DNA of 57,783 nt from Pseudomonadota bacterium (GTDB lineage Bacteria; Pseudomonadota; Gammaproteobacteria; Steroidobacterales; Steroidobacteraceae): contig JAJYDK010000023.1 of NCBI GenBank assembly GCA_021777555.1, positions 1 through 57,783 of the forward strand. The letters run 5' to 3'. How positions within the stretch are numbered: the first letter of the stretch is position 1; each line of letters begins with the position of its first letter. Below the pieces are notes generated by a model. It saw nothing but the letters and a program-made list of their open reading frames with translations. It was not told the DNA's origin and searched no databases. Shown one piece after another: positions 36,682 through 45,232 of the stretch. The position numbers and the translations under genes were made by a program.

Positions 36682-37389
36682 ATGATCAAGAAGATTGCTG
36701 CATCGATCGCGGAGGCGCTTTCGGACATTCACGATGGTGCGACGATCCTTATCGGTGGCTTTGGTACGGCCGGAATCCCTGGCGAATTGATCGAGGGATT
36801 GATTGAGCAAGGTGCGCGAGACCTGACCGTGGTCAACAATAACGCTGGCAATGGCGATACGGGCCTCGCCGCGCTGCTGAATGCCGGGCGTGTGCGCAAG
36901 ATGATCTGCAGTTTCCCGCGTCAGACGGACAGCCAGGTCTTTGACGCGCTGTACCGCAGCGGCAAGATCGAGCTCGAGCTGGTCCCGCAGGGCAACCTCG
37001 CGGAGCGCCTGCGTGCCGCTGGTGCGGGGATCGGCGGGTTCTTCACGCCGACCGGTTACGGGACATCGCTGGCTGAGGGTAAGGAAACGCGTGTGATCGG
37101 CGGAAAGCCATATGTCCTGGAATACCCTCTGCACGGCGATGTTGCGCTGATCAAGGCTGAGCGGGGCGATCGGTGGGGAAATCTCACATTCCGCAAGACC
37201 GCCCGGAATTTCGGACCAGTGATGGCGACTGCGGCCAAGCGTACCGTAGCGAGCGTGTACGAGATCGTGGAGCTCGGGGATATCGACCCCGAGATCGTCG
37301 TCACGCCGGGCATTTTCGTGCATCGCATCGTGCGCATACCTCGTGTCGCCACGCAGGCGGCGGGCTTCCGGATGGCAGGCAGACCATGA
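36682..37389 (+). CDS. pcaI: 3-oxoadipate CoA-transferase subunit A
   Basis: 235 aa, close to the usual 230. It has the CoA-binding ILIGGFGTAGIPGELIEGL, the NNNAGNGDTGLAALL segment and GGFFTPTGYGTSLAEGKE of subunit A. With subunit B it transfers CoA from succinyl-CoA to 3-oxoadipate. The start at 36682 (MIKKIAASIAEAL) is where the family begins; the upstream in-frame ATG at 36640 adds 14 untypical residues. It overlaps subunit B by ATGA. Confidence 0.88.
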   Translation: MIKKIAASIAEALSDIHDGATILIGGFGTAGIPGELIEGLIEQGARDLTVVNNNAGNGDTGLAALLNAGRVRKMICSFPRQTDSQVFDALYRSGKIELELVPQGNLAERLRAAGAGIGGFFTPTGYGTSLAEGKETRVIGGKPYVLEYPLHGDVALIKAERGDRWGNLTFRKTARNFGPVMATAAKRTVASVYEIVELGDIDPEIVVTPGIFVHRIVRIPRVATQAAGFRMAGRP

Positions 37390-38030
37390 GCTGGCGCAAG
37401 AGGACGAAGGAGGAGCTCGCACAGCGCGTTGCGCGTGACATTCATGATGGTGCGTATGTAAACCTCGGCATTGGCATGCCGACGCTCGTTGCCAACCACC
37501 TTCCGGCGGACCTCGAAATCGTGCTCCATACCGAGAACGGGTTGATCGGAATGGGACCCGCTCCGGCTGCGGGCGAGGAGGACTACGACTTGATCAATGC
37601 CGGGAAGCAGCCAGTGACGATCCTGCGCGGTGGTGCGTTCTTCCACCACGCGGACAGCTTCGCAATGATGAGGGGCGGCCACATCGATATCTGCGTGCTC
37701 GGCGCGTTTCAGGTGAGCGCCTGCGGTGACCTCGCCAATTGGCATACCGGCGAAAAAGCTGCCATTCCGGCCGTGGGCGGTGCGATGGATCTCGCCATCG
37801 GCGCGAAGCAGACGTGGGTCATGATTGAGGCCCTGACCAAGCGTGGCGAAAGCAAGCTCGTCGAGCGATGCACCTACCCCCTGACCGGAGTGCACTGCGT
37901 CGAGCGCGTGTACACGGATATTGCGACCTTCGAGTGCACGCCTCGCGGCCTAGAACTCGTGGACATCGTCGAGGGCCTGACGCACGCCGAGCTGGAGCGG
38001 CTGGTCGGTCTTCCAATCCGCGCCCATTGA
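37386..38030 (+). CDS. pcaJ: 3-oxoadipate CoA-transferase subunit B
   Basis: 214 aa, full length. The catalytic Glu50 is in VLHTENGLIGMG, and NLGIGMPTLVANHLP and GGAMDLAIGAKQTWVMIEAL are subunit-B signatures. It forms the alpha2beta2 enzyme with PcaI: succinyl-CoA plus 3-oxoadipate gives succinate plus 3-oxoadipyl-CoA. The start is set by the ATGA overlap with pcaI. It is followed 13 nt later by the thiolase gene. Confidence 0.88.
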   Translation: MSWRKRTKEELAQRVARDIHDGAYVNLGIGMPTLVANHLPADLEIVLHTENGLIGMGPAPAAGEEDYDLINAGKQPVTILRGGAFFHHADSFAMMRGGHIDICVLGAFQVSACGDLANWHTGEKAAIPAVGGAMDLAIGAKQTWVMIEALTKRGESKLVERCTYPLTGVHCVERVYTDIATFECTPRGLELVDIVEGLTHAELERLVGLPIRAH

Positions 38031-38043
38031 TACTTGCTTAAAT

Positions 38044-39249
38044 ATGAGAACAGAAGCCTTCGTTTGCGACGCCGTTCGCACGCCGTTCGGCCGATACGGT
38101 GGTGCCCTATCATCCATCCGTACGGACGATCTCGCGGCCATCCCGCTCAAGGCGCTCATGGCGCGCAACCCGAATGTCGACTGGCAGGCGACTTCGGACG
38201 TGATCTATGGCTGCGCGAACCAAGCCGGCGAGGACAACCGCAACGTGGCGCGCATGGCGTCGCTTCTAGCGGGACTCCCCGAGCAAGTGTCGGGGGCGAC
38301 CATCAATCGCCTGTGCGGCTCGGGACTCGACGCGATTGGCACGGCGGCGCGCGCGATCAAGTCGGGCGAGGCATCGCTGGTCATCGCCGGCGGCGTAGAG
38401 AGCATGAGTCGCGCGCCCTTCGTCATGCCCAAGTCTGACGCTGCCTTCTCGCGCGCGGCCGCCCTGTATGACACGACCATCGGCTGGCGCTTCGTGAATA
38501 CGCTGATGCGGGAGCGGTACGGTGCCGAATCAATGCCTGAAACGGCGGAAAACGTCGCAATCGCCTACAAAATCGCGCGCGATGCACAGGACCGCATGGC
38601 TCTCGCGTCGCAGCGCAAGGCTTGCACCGCGCAGAAGGAGGGCTTCCTCGCCGAAGAGATCACACCGGTGGCGATTCCGCAGAAGAAGGGCGCGGCGCTC
38701 GTGATAGAACGCGACGAGCATCCGCGTGAAACCACCATGGATGCGCTCGCCAAGCTCAAGGGTGTAGTCAGGCCTGATGGCAGTGTAACTGCCGGCAACG
38801 CGAGCGGCATCAACGACGGGGCCTGCGCGCTGATCCTCGCGGACGAAAATACAGCGCTGCGCCACGGGCTCACGCCGCGTGCGCGCGTAATCGGCATGAG
38901 CGCCGCGGGCGTGCCGCCGCGCATTATGGGCATCGGCCCCGCGCCGGCGACGCAGAAAGTTCTCGCATTGACCGGCATCGGACTTCATCAGATCGACGTG
39001 ATCGAGCTCAACGAGGCATTCGCAGCGCAGGCGCTTGCGGTGCTGCGGCTGCTGGGGTTGGCGGATGACGACACGCGCGTCAATCCGAACGGCGGTGCGA
39101 TCGCGCTGGGGCACCCGCTGGGCGCTTCGGGCGCGCGATTGGTGACAACGGCGGTGAACCAGCTGCATCGCACGGGTGGGCGCTTCGCGCTGTGCACCAT
39201 GTGCATTGGCGTGGGGCAAGGGATCGCGATCATTCTTGAGCGCATGTGA
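38044..39249 (+). CDS. pcaF: beta-ketoadipyl-CoA thiolase
   Basis: 401 aa, the usual length of PcaF/PaaE thiolases. The acyl-accepting Cys91 lies in [14 protein letters not shown]. The C-terminal catalytic blocks are [19 protein letters not shown] (His) and [10 protein letters not shown] (Cys). It cleaves 3-oxoadipyl-CoA with CoA to succinyl-CoA and acetyl-CoA. It is the last of the pcaIJF operon. A general acetyl-CoA acetyltransferase is the alternative, but the order with pcaIJ and pcaR makes PcaF the better call. Confidence 0.88.
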   Translation: MRTEAFVCDAVRTPFGRYGGALSSIRTDDLAAIPLKALMARNPNVDWQATSDVIYGCANQAGEDNRNVARMASLLAGLPEQVSGATINRLCGSGLDAIGTAARAIKSGEASLVIAGGVESMSRAPFVMPKSDAAFSRAAALYDTTIGWRFVNTLMRERYGAESMPETAENVAIAYKIARDAQDRMALASQRKACTAQKEGFLAEEITPVAIPQKKGAALVIERDEHPRETTMDALAKLKGVVRPDGSVTAGNASGINDGACALILADENTALRHGLTPRARVIGMSAAGVPPRIMGIGPAPATQKVLALTGIGLHQIDVIELNEAFAAQALAVLRLLGLADDDTRVNPNGGAIALGHPLGASGARLVTTAVNQLHRTGGRFALCTMCIGVGQGIAIILERM

Positions 39250-39463
39250 ACCGTGGATCACTTTAGTCAACGAGTCGAGGCACGATCGGTGCAAGTGAAG
39301 TTCGTCGAGGAAGTCGGAGCAGACCTTGATTCGCGCTCCGCGGACTCGCATGCTTGTCTGCACCGCCGTATTCAAACGGCGAGTTGCCGATTGTGGTCAC
39401 CGCTCGCGCGGGTAGTCGGCCTCTCGAGAGGGTGAGCACGCGGTATATTCCGAACCAGAAGCC

Positions 39464-40681
39464 ATGCGCACCTTCTCCCCGCCGTTCCAGAATCCGAGCG
39501 GTTCGCCTATCCGTGAGTTGTTCAAGCATCTCGGCGAGCCGGGCATGATCTCGTTGGGAGGCGGATATCCGGCGAGCGATCTGTTCGACCTGCGAGGTCT
39601 GCAGACCGCTGCCACCCGGGCATGGAAACAACCAGCACGCTGTCTCCAATACGGGCCGACGGACGGCCTGCCTGAACTTAAAGACCAGGTTGCACGGGTG
39701 ATGCTGCAGCGCGGCGTGACGGTTTCACCCGAGCAACTACTGATCACAACAGGTTCGCAGCAGGGCTTCGACCTGTTGCTGCGTGTGCTCGTCAATCCGG
39801 GAGACGTTGTCATCAGCGAACAGCCGGCTTATCCGGCGGCATTGCAGGCCCTGAAGCTGCAACAGGCGCGCATCGTCACCGTGCCGGTGGATGCGCAGGG
39901 CTTCGACGTTGCGCGCCTCGCTGCGATGCTCGAGAGTGGGGAGGCTGGAAGGCCGAAGCTCCTTTATACTGTACCGACTTTTGCCAATCCGACTGGTGCG
40001 ACGCTGCCGCGCGATCGGCGTGTGGCGCTCGTCGATCTGGCACTGAGGTACGGCTTCCTGATCGTCGAAGACGATCCGTATGGTGAATTGCGCTTCTCAG
40101 GCACGCCGCTACCATCGCTGCGTGCTCTGGCGGACGGAATGGGCGCCAGCCAGGAGCACGTGGTTTATCTCGGCAGCCTATCGAAGATCGTCGCGCCAGG
40201 GCTGCGTGTCGGCTGGATGGTTGGGCCTGCAGACGTGATCCGCCGCTGCGTAGTGGCCAAGCAGACCGCAGACTTGTGCAGTGTGCCTTGGACGCAGGCG
40301 ATCGCGGCTCTGTACCTTGCGCAGGGCTCGCTCGCCGATCATCTGCTGTGGGTCACTTCGATATACCGGAGCAAGTGCGACACGCTGTGCGACCAACTTA
40401 AGGTGCGGCTTGGCGACGCCGTGCAGTTCGAGAGGCCAGAAGGCGGTTTGTTCGTGTGGGCGCGCATAGACGGCGCCGATGCCTCGGAACTTCTCAAGTA
40501 CGCCATTGCACGGAAAGTGCTGTTCGTTCCCGGCAAAGCCTTTTTTGTCGATCACGTTGATCCATCAGCGCTGCGATTGTCCTTCGCGGCACCATGTATA
40601 GCCGAGATAATGGAGGCTGCCTCGCGGCTCGCGTCCGCCTTCAAGACCATGAGTGGCTGCCATCGAGACGGTCGCATTTAA
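39464..40681 (+). CDS. PLP aminotransferase, 2-aminoadipate (LysN/MocR-core) type
   Basis: 405 aa, fold-type I. The Schiff-base Lys241 is in [29 protein letters not shown] and [11 protein letters not shown] are the PLP-contact motifs, and the N-terminus [14 protein letters not shown] is typical of LysN-type 2-aminoadipate aminotransferases, which also share the core of MocR regulators (no HTH is attached here). It would turn 2-aminoadipate into 2-oxoadipate with 2-oxoglutarate as amino acceptor. It lies directly upstream of glutaryl-CoA dehydrogenase, so the pair represents the 2-oxoadipate to glutaryl-CoA to crotonyl-CoA branch. The linking 2-oxoadipate dehydrogenase is not in the window. 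Confidence 0.8.
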   Translation: MRTFSPPFQNPSGSPIRELFKHLGEPGMISLGGGYPASDLFDLRGLQTAATRAWKQPARCLQYGPTDGLPELKDQVARVMLQRGVTVSPEQLLITTGSQQGFDLLLRVLVNPGDVVISEQPAYPAALQALKLQQARIVTVPVDAQGFDVARLAAMLESGEAGRPKLLYTVPTFANPTGATLPRDRRVALVDLALRYGFLIVEDDPYGELRFSGTPLPSLRALADGMGASQEHVVYLGSLSKIVAPGLRVGWMVGPADVIRRCVVAKQTADLCSVPWTQAIAALYLAQGSLADHLLWVTSIYRSKCDTLCDQLKVRLGDAVQFERPEGGLFVWARIDGADASELLKYAIARKVLFVPGKAFFVDHVDPSALRLSFAAPCIAEIMEAASRLASAFKTMSGCHRDGRI

Positions 40682-40682
40682 G

Positions 40683-40694
40683 ACAGACGTCTGT
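40683..40694. promoter_or_regulatory. perfect 12-bp palindrome before glutaryl-CoA dehydrogenase
   Basis: ACAGACGTCTGT reads the same on both strands. It begins 2 nt after the aminotransferase stop and ends 30 nt before the GCDH start, so it may be an operator for GCDH. It is not related to the GTATAC motif. Confidence 0.35.
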
Positions 40695-40724
40695 AATATC
40701 AATCTTACGAATGACGGAAGAGTC

Positions 40725-41957
40725 ATGGTGCCAAAACTTTCTGACAAGCCCTCCGGGGTGCACGGCGTTGACACCGAACGCGTGTGGTTCGCTTGGGATG
40801 ATCCATTTTCCCTGGACAGCGATGTGGGCGAATTCGAGTGCTTGATTCGCGACAGCGCTCGAGCCTATGCGCAGGACCGACTGAAGCCGAGAATCGTGGC
40901 TGCTTTTCGCGAGGAGCGGATCGCGCCTGAGATTTTCCAAGAGATGGGCGATCTCGGTCTGCTCGGAGTCACCTTGCCGGAAGAATACGGCGGCGCCGGC
41001 GCCAGTTACGTAGCCTACGGACTTGTCGCACGCGAGATAGAGCGCGTCGACAGCGGGTACCGTTCCATGTTGAGCGTACAGTCCTCATTGGTGATGTATC
41101 CGATTTATGCCTACGGCAGCCAAGAGCAGCGCCAGCGCTATCTGCCGCGCCTCGCGCGCGGCGAGCTGATCGGCTGCTTTGGTCTGACCGAGCCAGGCGC
41201 GGGCTCGGACCCGGCAGGCATGAGAACCGTAGCGGAGAAGTTCCCGGGAGGCTTCCGGCTGAATGGCTCCAAGTCCTGGATCTCCAATAGCCCGATTGCC
41301 GATGTGTTCGTGGTGTGGGCAAAGTCCGAATCGCATGGCGGCAAGATCCGAGGCTTCGTGCTCGAGAAGGGCATGAAGGGACTCAGCGCGCCGAAGATCG
41401 AGGGAAAGCTGTCCTTGCGAGCATCGGTAACCGGCGAAATCGTGATGGACAATGTCTATGTCCCAGAATGTGCAATGCTGCCGCACGTCGACGGGCTCAA
41501 GGGCCCATTCAGTTGCTTGAATCGCGCGCGTTATGGCATTGCCTGGGGGGTCATGGGTGCGGCGGAGTTCTGTTGGCATGCGGCCCGGGCATATGGTATG
41601 GAACGTCAACAGTTCGGTCGGCCTTTGGCGGCGACCCAGTTGTACCAGAAGAAGCTCGTGGATATGCAGACGGAAATTGCGCTTGGCCTCCAGGCGGCGC
41701 TGCGCGTAGGCCGACTGATGGATGAAGACCGGGCCGGTCCCGAAGCGATCAGCCTGATTAAGCGCAACAACTGCGGTAAGGCGCTCGCGATCGCGCGGCA
41801 GGCGCGCGACATGCACGGTGGCAATGGTATCTCCCAGGAGTTCCACGTGATGCGTCACATGGTGAATCTGGAGGCCGTGAACACCTACGAGGGCACACAC
41901 GACATTCATGCCCTGATCCTTGGGCGCGCGCAAACCGGACTGTCTGCCTTCGCGTGA
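40725..41957 (+). CDS. gcdH: glutaryl-CoA dehydrogenase (decarboxylating)
   Basis: 410 aa. It has the acyl-CoA dehydrogenase fold with GCDH-specific residues: [34 protein letters not shown], and the catalytic Glu389 in [17 protein letters not shown]. It oxidises glutaryl-CoA to crotonyl-CoA and CO2 with FAD, passing electrons to ETF. The ATG at 40725 follows GGAAG and is preferred to the in-frame ATG at 40653, which lies inside the aminotransferase gene. It is the key enzyme of lysine (and tryptophan) degradation by the glutaryl-CoA route. Confidence 0.9.
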   Translation: MVPKLSDKPSGVHGVDTERVWFAWDDPFSLDSDVGEFECLIRDSARAYAQDRLKPRIVAAFREERIAPEIFQEMGDLGLLGVTLPEEYGGAGASYVAYGLVAREIERVDSGYRSMLSVQSSLVMYPIYAYGSQEQRQRYLPRLARGELIGCFGLTEPGAGSDPAGMRTVAEKFPGGFRLNGSKSWISNSPIADVFVVWAKSESHGGKIRGFVLEKGMKGLSAPKIEGKLSLRASVTGEIVMDNVYVPECAMLPHVDGLKGPFSCLNRARYGIAWGVMGAAEFCWHAARAYGMERQQFGRPLAATQLYQKKLVDMQTEIALGLQAALRVGRLMDEDRAGPEAISLIKRNNCGKALAIARQARDMHGGNGISQEFHVMRHMVNLEAVNTYEGTHDIHALILGRAQTGLSAFA

Positions 41958-42268
41958 CTGCTCAAATGGGTGGGAGCAAGAACGATTGCGATGCCCCGGT
42001 GCACTCTGCTCGCTCCAGCGGCTGACCGCGGCACGATAGGCATTGCTATTGATAATTTTTAAACACCCTCGCGCCCGATCAGGGAGTTTCGGATTATGAT
42101 ACTCCACTGCCGCAGAGAAAGCGCTCCTTTCGCCCCCATGGAGTATACACCCCCCTCTCTCCTTTTCGAGGTTTCGCCTTGGTATCCGGGAAGGGCGGCA
42201 ACAGCCAATCGCAAAGCAAGCTGCGTTCATGTGACGATTTAGCTTCAAATACCCTCACCAGCCCACTC
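41958..42268. promoter_or_regulatory. upstream region of the DapDC-like gene
   Basis: Noncoding and more AT-rich than its neighbours. TATGAT at about 42095-42100 could be a -10 box. GAGTATACAC at 42141-42150 has the GTATAC core of the GntR-type sites, but its flanks do not match. No gene was recognised. Confidence 0.35.
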
Positions 42269-43570
42269 ATGGACACCTTTCGTTATCGCGCCGGCAAACT
42301 TTATTGCGACGATTTGGAGATTGACGGACTGATTTCTCAGTTCGGTTCGCCTCTATTCGTTTATTCGCAAAACAACTTCGTGGAGAACCTCGAAGCCGTC
42401 CGGACGGCATTTCAGCCCATTGCTCCAATGATCTGTTTTTCGGTCAAGAGCTGTAGCAATGTCAATCTTCTTCGTCTCCTCGTTGAACAGGGTGCAGGCC
42501 TTGATGTAGTGAGCGGGGGCGAATTGTACAGAGCGCTGCAGGCTGGAGCAGATCCCTCAAAGATCGTGTTTGCCGGAGTGGGAAAGTCGGTGGAAGAGCT
42601 AGAGTCTGCCGTCGAGTTGGATGTCTTCTTGATCAACGTCGAGTCCGAAGATGAACTCCGGCGACTGAGAGGTATCGCGGAGAAACATCAAAAGCGGGTC
42701 AAGACGGGAATTCGCATCAATCCCGACTTGGTTGATTCGACTACACACGCCAAAACCGCCACTGGAGGTCGCGCAAGCAAGTTTGGCGTGCCGTCGATCC
42801 ACGTTCCCGTCATGTTCGAGAAGTTCAGGAATGACCGGTATATCAACCTATCCGCGCTGCATGTGCACTTGGGCTCGCCGATATCGACTGAAACTGTCTA
42901 CGTAGAGGCCTTAAGACGTGTCTACAACCTCATCCGGGAAGTTCAGAGTATGGGCGGCAGGCTTGATACGCTAGACTTCGGCGGAGGTTTTGCCGCGCAC
43001 TACGACCGCTCAATGCCGGCGGACACTCTATCGAGAGCCTCAACTGCCATCACTCGTGAGCTCGAGCCGCTTCGCCGCGACGGAGTGCGCTTTATCGTGG
43101 AGCCAGGCCGCGTAATCAGCGCCAACTCTGGAATTCTTGTCGCCACCGTCGAATATATAAAAAGGGGTTGGGACAAGACTATCGTGGTCTTGGATGCAGG
43201 AATGAATATCCTCATCCGCCCAACACTGTACGGCGCGAAACACATCATTTGGCCCACTTGCTTCCAGAACTACTACGGACACTGGCAGGATGTTGAAAAC
43301 GAGAATCAGCGCGATGGGAGTGCTTTGTCAGGCGTTGATGTGGTAGGCCCAATCTGCGAGACGGGCGACTATTTCGCCTTGAATCGTGTCTTACCGTCCG
43401 TGAAGCAGGGCCAGCATATTGCTGTCTTCTCTTGTGGAGCCTACGCAATGTCGATGGCCAGTCAATACAATTCAAGACCGCGGCCTGCGGAAATTCTCGT
43501 AACAGGTTCAAAGTCTGCGGTAATTCGTCGACGTGAATCGTACTCGGATCTTGTCGCACTCGAGCTCTGA
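42269..43570 (+). CDS. diaminopimelate decarboxylase-like PLP enzyme (LysA family)
   Basis: 433 aa, alanine-racemase-type (fold III) decarboxylase. The PLP Lys60 is in MICFSVKSCSNVNLLRLL. VVSGGELYRAL, HVHLGSPI (HIGSQI in most LysA) and EPGRVI are present, and the C-terminal catalytic Cys lies in GPICETGDYFA. LysA converts meso-diaminopimelate to lysine, a biosynthetic step. Its place among lysine-degrading genes is odd; it could act on another diamino acid. The start at 42269 is where the family begins, but an in-frame ATG at 42179 would add a 30-aa leader. Its base composition looks more AT-rich than the neighbours, and a transposase fragment lies 10 nt downstream, so recent transfer is likely. 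Confidence 0.75.
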   Translation: MDTFRYRAGKLYCDDLEIDGLISQFGSPLFVYSQNNFVENLEAVRTAFQPIAPMICFSVKSCSNVNLLRLLVEQGAGLDVVSGGELYRALQAGADPSKIVFAGVGKSVEELESAVELDVFLINVESEDELRRLRGIAEKHQKRVKTGIRINPDLVDSTTHAKTATGGRASKFGVPSIHVPVMFEKFRNDRYINLSALHVHLGSPISTETVYVEALRRVYNLIREVQSMGGRLDTLDFGGGFAAHYDRSMPADTLSRASTAITRELEPLRRDGVRFIVEPGRVISANSGILVATVEYIKRGWDKTIVVLDAGMNILIRPTLYGAKHIIWPTCFQNYYGHWQDVENENQRDGSALSGVDVVGPICETGDYFALNRVLPSVKQGQHIAVFSCGAYAMSMASQYNSRPRPAEILVTGSKSAVIRRRESYSDLVALEL

Positions 43571-43580
43571 GATGTTTTCA

Positions 43581-44063
43581 CTATAGGCCATTGCGCACGG
43601 GTGTCCGCTGACGCGCCGCGGGCGTCGTGCGGCGGGCTTTCTTCAGGCGCGCCGCGCTGCGCGGTACTCGCAACAATCGGTCGATCGTCGAGGCACTCAT
43701 GGCCAGGAGTTCTTGTCGGATAGGCTCAGCAACATGCAAATGGCCGTTGCGCTCCAAGGCCGGGAGCAGGACCGGCAAAAGCGCCCGCAGGCGCTTGCCG
43801 CATACCCGGTCGGAGGCCTCCCAGAGGACGATCAGGGCGGCTCGCACCGCCTCGTCATACAGCGACGGTCGAACGCGGGTCTGCCGCGTCTCGGCGACGG
43901 GCACGGCGTTCAGCGTTCGAATCGCCGAGTTCTCGTGATAGCCAGTCACCGCAATGAACTCGTCAAGGAACTTGCGCTTCTCGGCGCCGGTTGCGGCGCC
44001 ATACCGTCGGCGGACTGCGTTGGTGAGTTCGGCGCGCGCCGTGCGCGTCATCTTGGTCGCCAT
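43581..44063 (-). pseudogene. truncated integrase-core transposase (5' part only)
   Basis: About 160 codons. The N-terminal section (ELTNAVRRRYGAATGAEKRKF, then ALIVLWEASDRVCGKRL and TIDRLLRVPRSAARLKKA) is that of DDE-integrase-core transposases with an N-terminal HTH region. The catalytic DDE part is missing: the frame ends after about 160 residues where 400 or more are expected. A TTGACA box is present upstream at about 44092 on the minus strand. It is the 5' remnant of an insertion sequence wedged between the LysA-like and LysR genes. Confidence 0.7.
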
Positions 44064-44089
44064 GGAGACAATACTCCATAGGGCGTATG

Positions 44090-45070
44090 TCAAGAGCTCC
44101 GAGATTGTCCGCTCGCGGCCAATCCCGATGCGGTCGAGAACGTGGACGCTTGTTCGAGCAACCAGTCCCGGACGCATCTTATGACCGGTTGCTCGGCTTT
44201 CTCCTCCGGACAAACGAGCCAATACGCCTTGTCACTTTCGAGCGACACCGCAGTGACCTGGGCAAGAACCCCGCTACGCAGCTCATTCTCGACCAAGAGA
44301 TCGGGCAGCAGAGCGAGACCCAGTCCAGAGATTGCAGCCTGAATCATCATGTAGAAGTGATCGAAGCAAGGTCCGCGCAGCGCAAGGGGTACCGGCAATC
44401 CGAGCTTGGCAAACAGCTGCAACCAGGCGGTCGATCGCGTAGTGTGGTGCATCAACGGCAGCCGACTGAGCCGGTCGCTCTCTGGCACGCGCGCGAGCAA
44501 GGAAGGTGAGCCGACAGCTATGGAGCTCTCACCCATGAGCCGTACGCAATTGGCCCCCGGCCAGGTATCAGTACCGAAGTGGATGGCGACGTCAACCTCG
44601 TTGCTCGAGAACATGAAGGGTTCGATGTAGGTGGTAATCGTCAGCTGAACATCCGGGTGGCTCGCCACGAAATCCGTAAGACGGGGCGCAAGCCAACGGG
44701 ATCCGAACGTCGGGAGAGTGGCGATTGTGAGCGCGGGCGGGGCTTCACTTGCACCAAAGATGCGCATCATCGTGGACTCTGCATGCTCGAGCAAAGATCG
44801 CACTGCGCTTGCATAGTCAATACCGATCGGCGTCAGCGTCAGGGCGCGCTTGGACCGAATGAAGAGCTGCTGCCCGATCCGGTCCTCCAGCATCCGAATT
44901 TGCCGGCTGATTGCCCCTTGGGTGACCGACAATTCTGCAGCAGCTCTGGTGAAACTCAGGTGTCGAGCCGCGGCATCGAAGAATTCCAGCGCGGTCAGCG
45001 ACGGCAACAGCCGCCGGACCGACGCGAGACTGAGAGAGCGCGCGTTCGCCGTCGATTTTGGCGTCATCAT
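44090..45070 (-). CDS. LysR-family transcriptional regulator, GcvA-like
   Basis: 326 aa. The HTH (LTALEFFDAAARHLSFTRAA, ELSVTQGAISRQIRMLED) and effector-binding domain (LTIATLPTFGSRWLAPRL, VDVAIHFGTDTWPGANC) have the GcvA-type layout. It is divergent from the KamA-like operon with 162 nt between starts, so it is the likely activator of that operon; glutarate- or amino-acid-type effectors are known for related GcdR/GcvA proteins. The start at 45070 was chosen because the upstream extension lacks family similarity. The transposase fragment begins 26 nt after its stop. Confidence 0.82.
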   Translation of the reverse strand: MMTPKSTANARSLSLASVRRLLPSLTALEFFDAAARHLSFTRAAAELSVTQGAISRQIRMLEDRIGQQLFIRSKRALTLTPIGIDYASAVRSLLEHAESTMMRIFGASEAPPALTIATLPTFGSRWLAPRLTDFVASHPDVQLTITTYIEPFMFSSNEVDVAIHFGTDTWPGANCVRLMGESSIAVGSPSLLARVPESDRLSRLPLMHHTTRSTAWLQLFAKLGLPVPLALRGPCFDHFYMMIQAAISGLGLALLPDLLVENELRSGVLAQVTAVSLESDKAYWLVCPEEKAEQPVIRCVRDWLLEQASTFSTASGLAASGQSRSS

Positions 45071-45137
45071 ATCTTTGGGGCATTCCTGATAGGGGTAGAA
45101 AATCCAATCCTGCCGCTCGAAGGGCACAATCCGAAGC

Positions 45138-45167
45138 ATTACCAAACGTTGTGCATCGATCAGTAAT
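45138..45167. promoter_or_regulatory. LysR operator candidate in the divergent region
   Basis: ATTAC at 45138-45142 and GTAAT at 45163-45167 are inverted repeats 20 nt apart, enclosing AAACGTTGTGCATCGAT. Position and spacing fit an extended LysR-type site between the regulator and the KamA-like operon. The match is short. Confidence 0.3.
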
Positions 45168-45232
45168 CATCGTTTGTCGGCGCAATCACGCGGCTCACAT
45201 ACTAAATGATCCTCAAAAAGAAGGTCCCAAGC

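Noticed and set aside
42141-42150. GAGTATACAC as another FCD-GntR operator
   Set aside because: It has the GTATAC core, but the flanks do not match the other sites; six bases alone are expected by chance.
41085-42248. 387-codon open frame on the minus strand opposite gcdH
   Set aside because: Antisense shadow of glutaryl-CoA dehydrogenase; low-complexity, His/Arg-rich text without family similarity.
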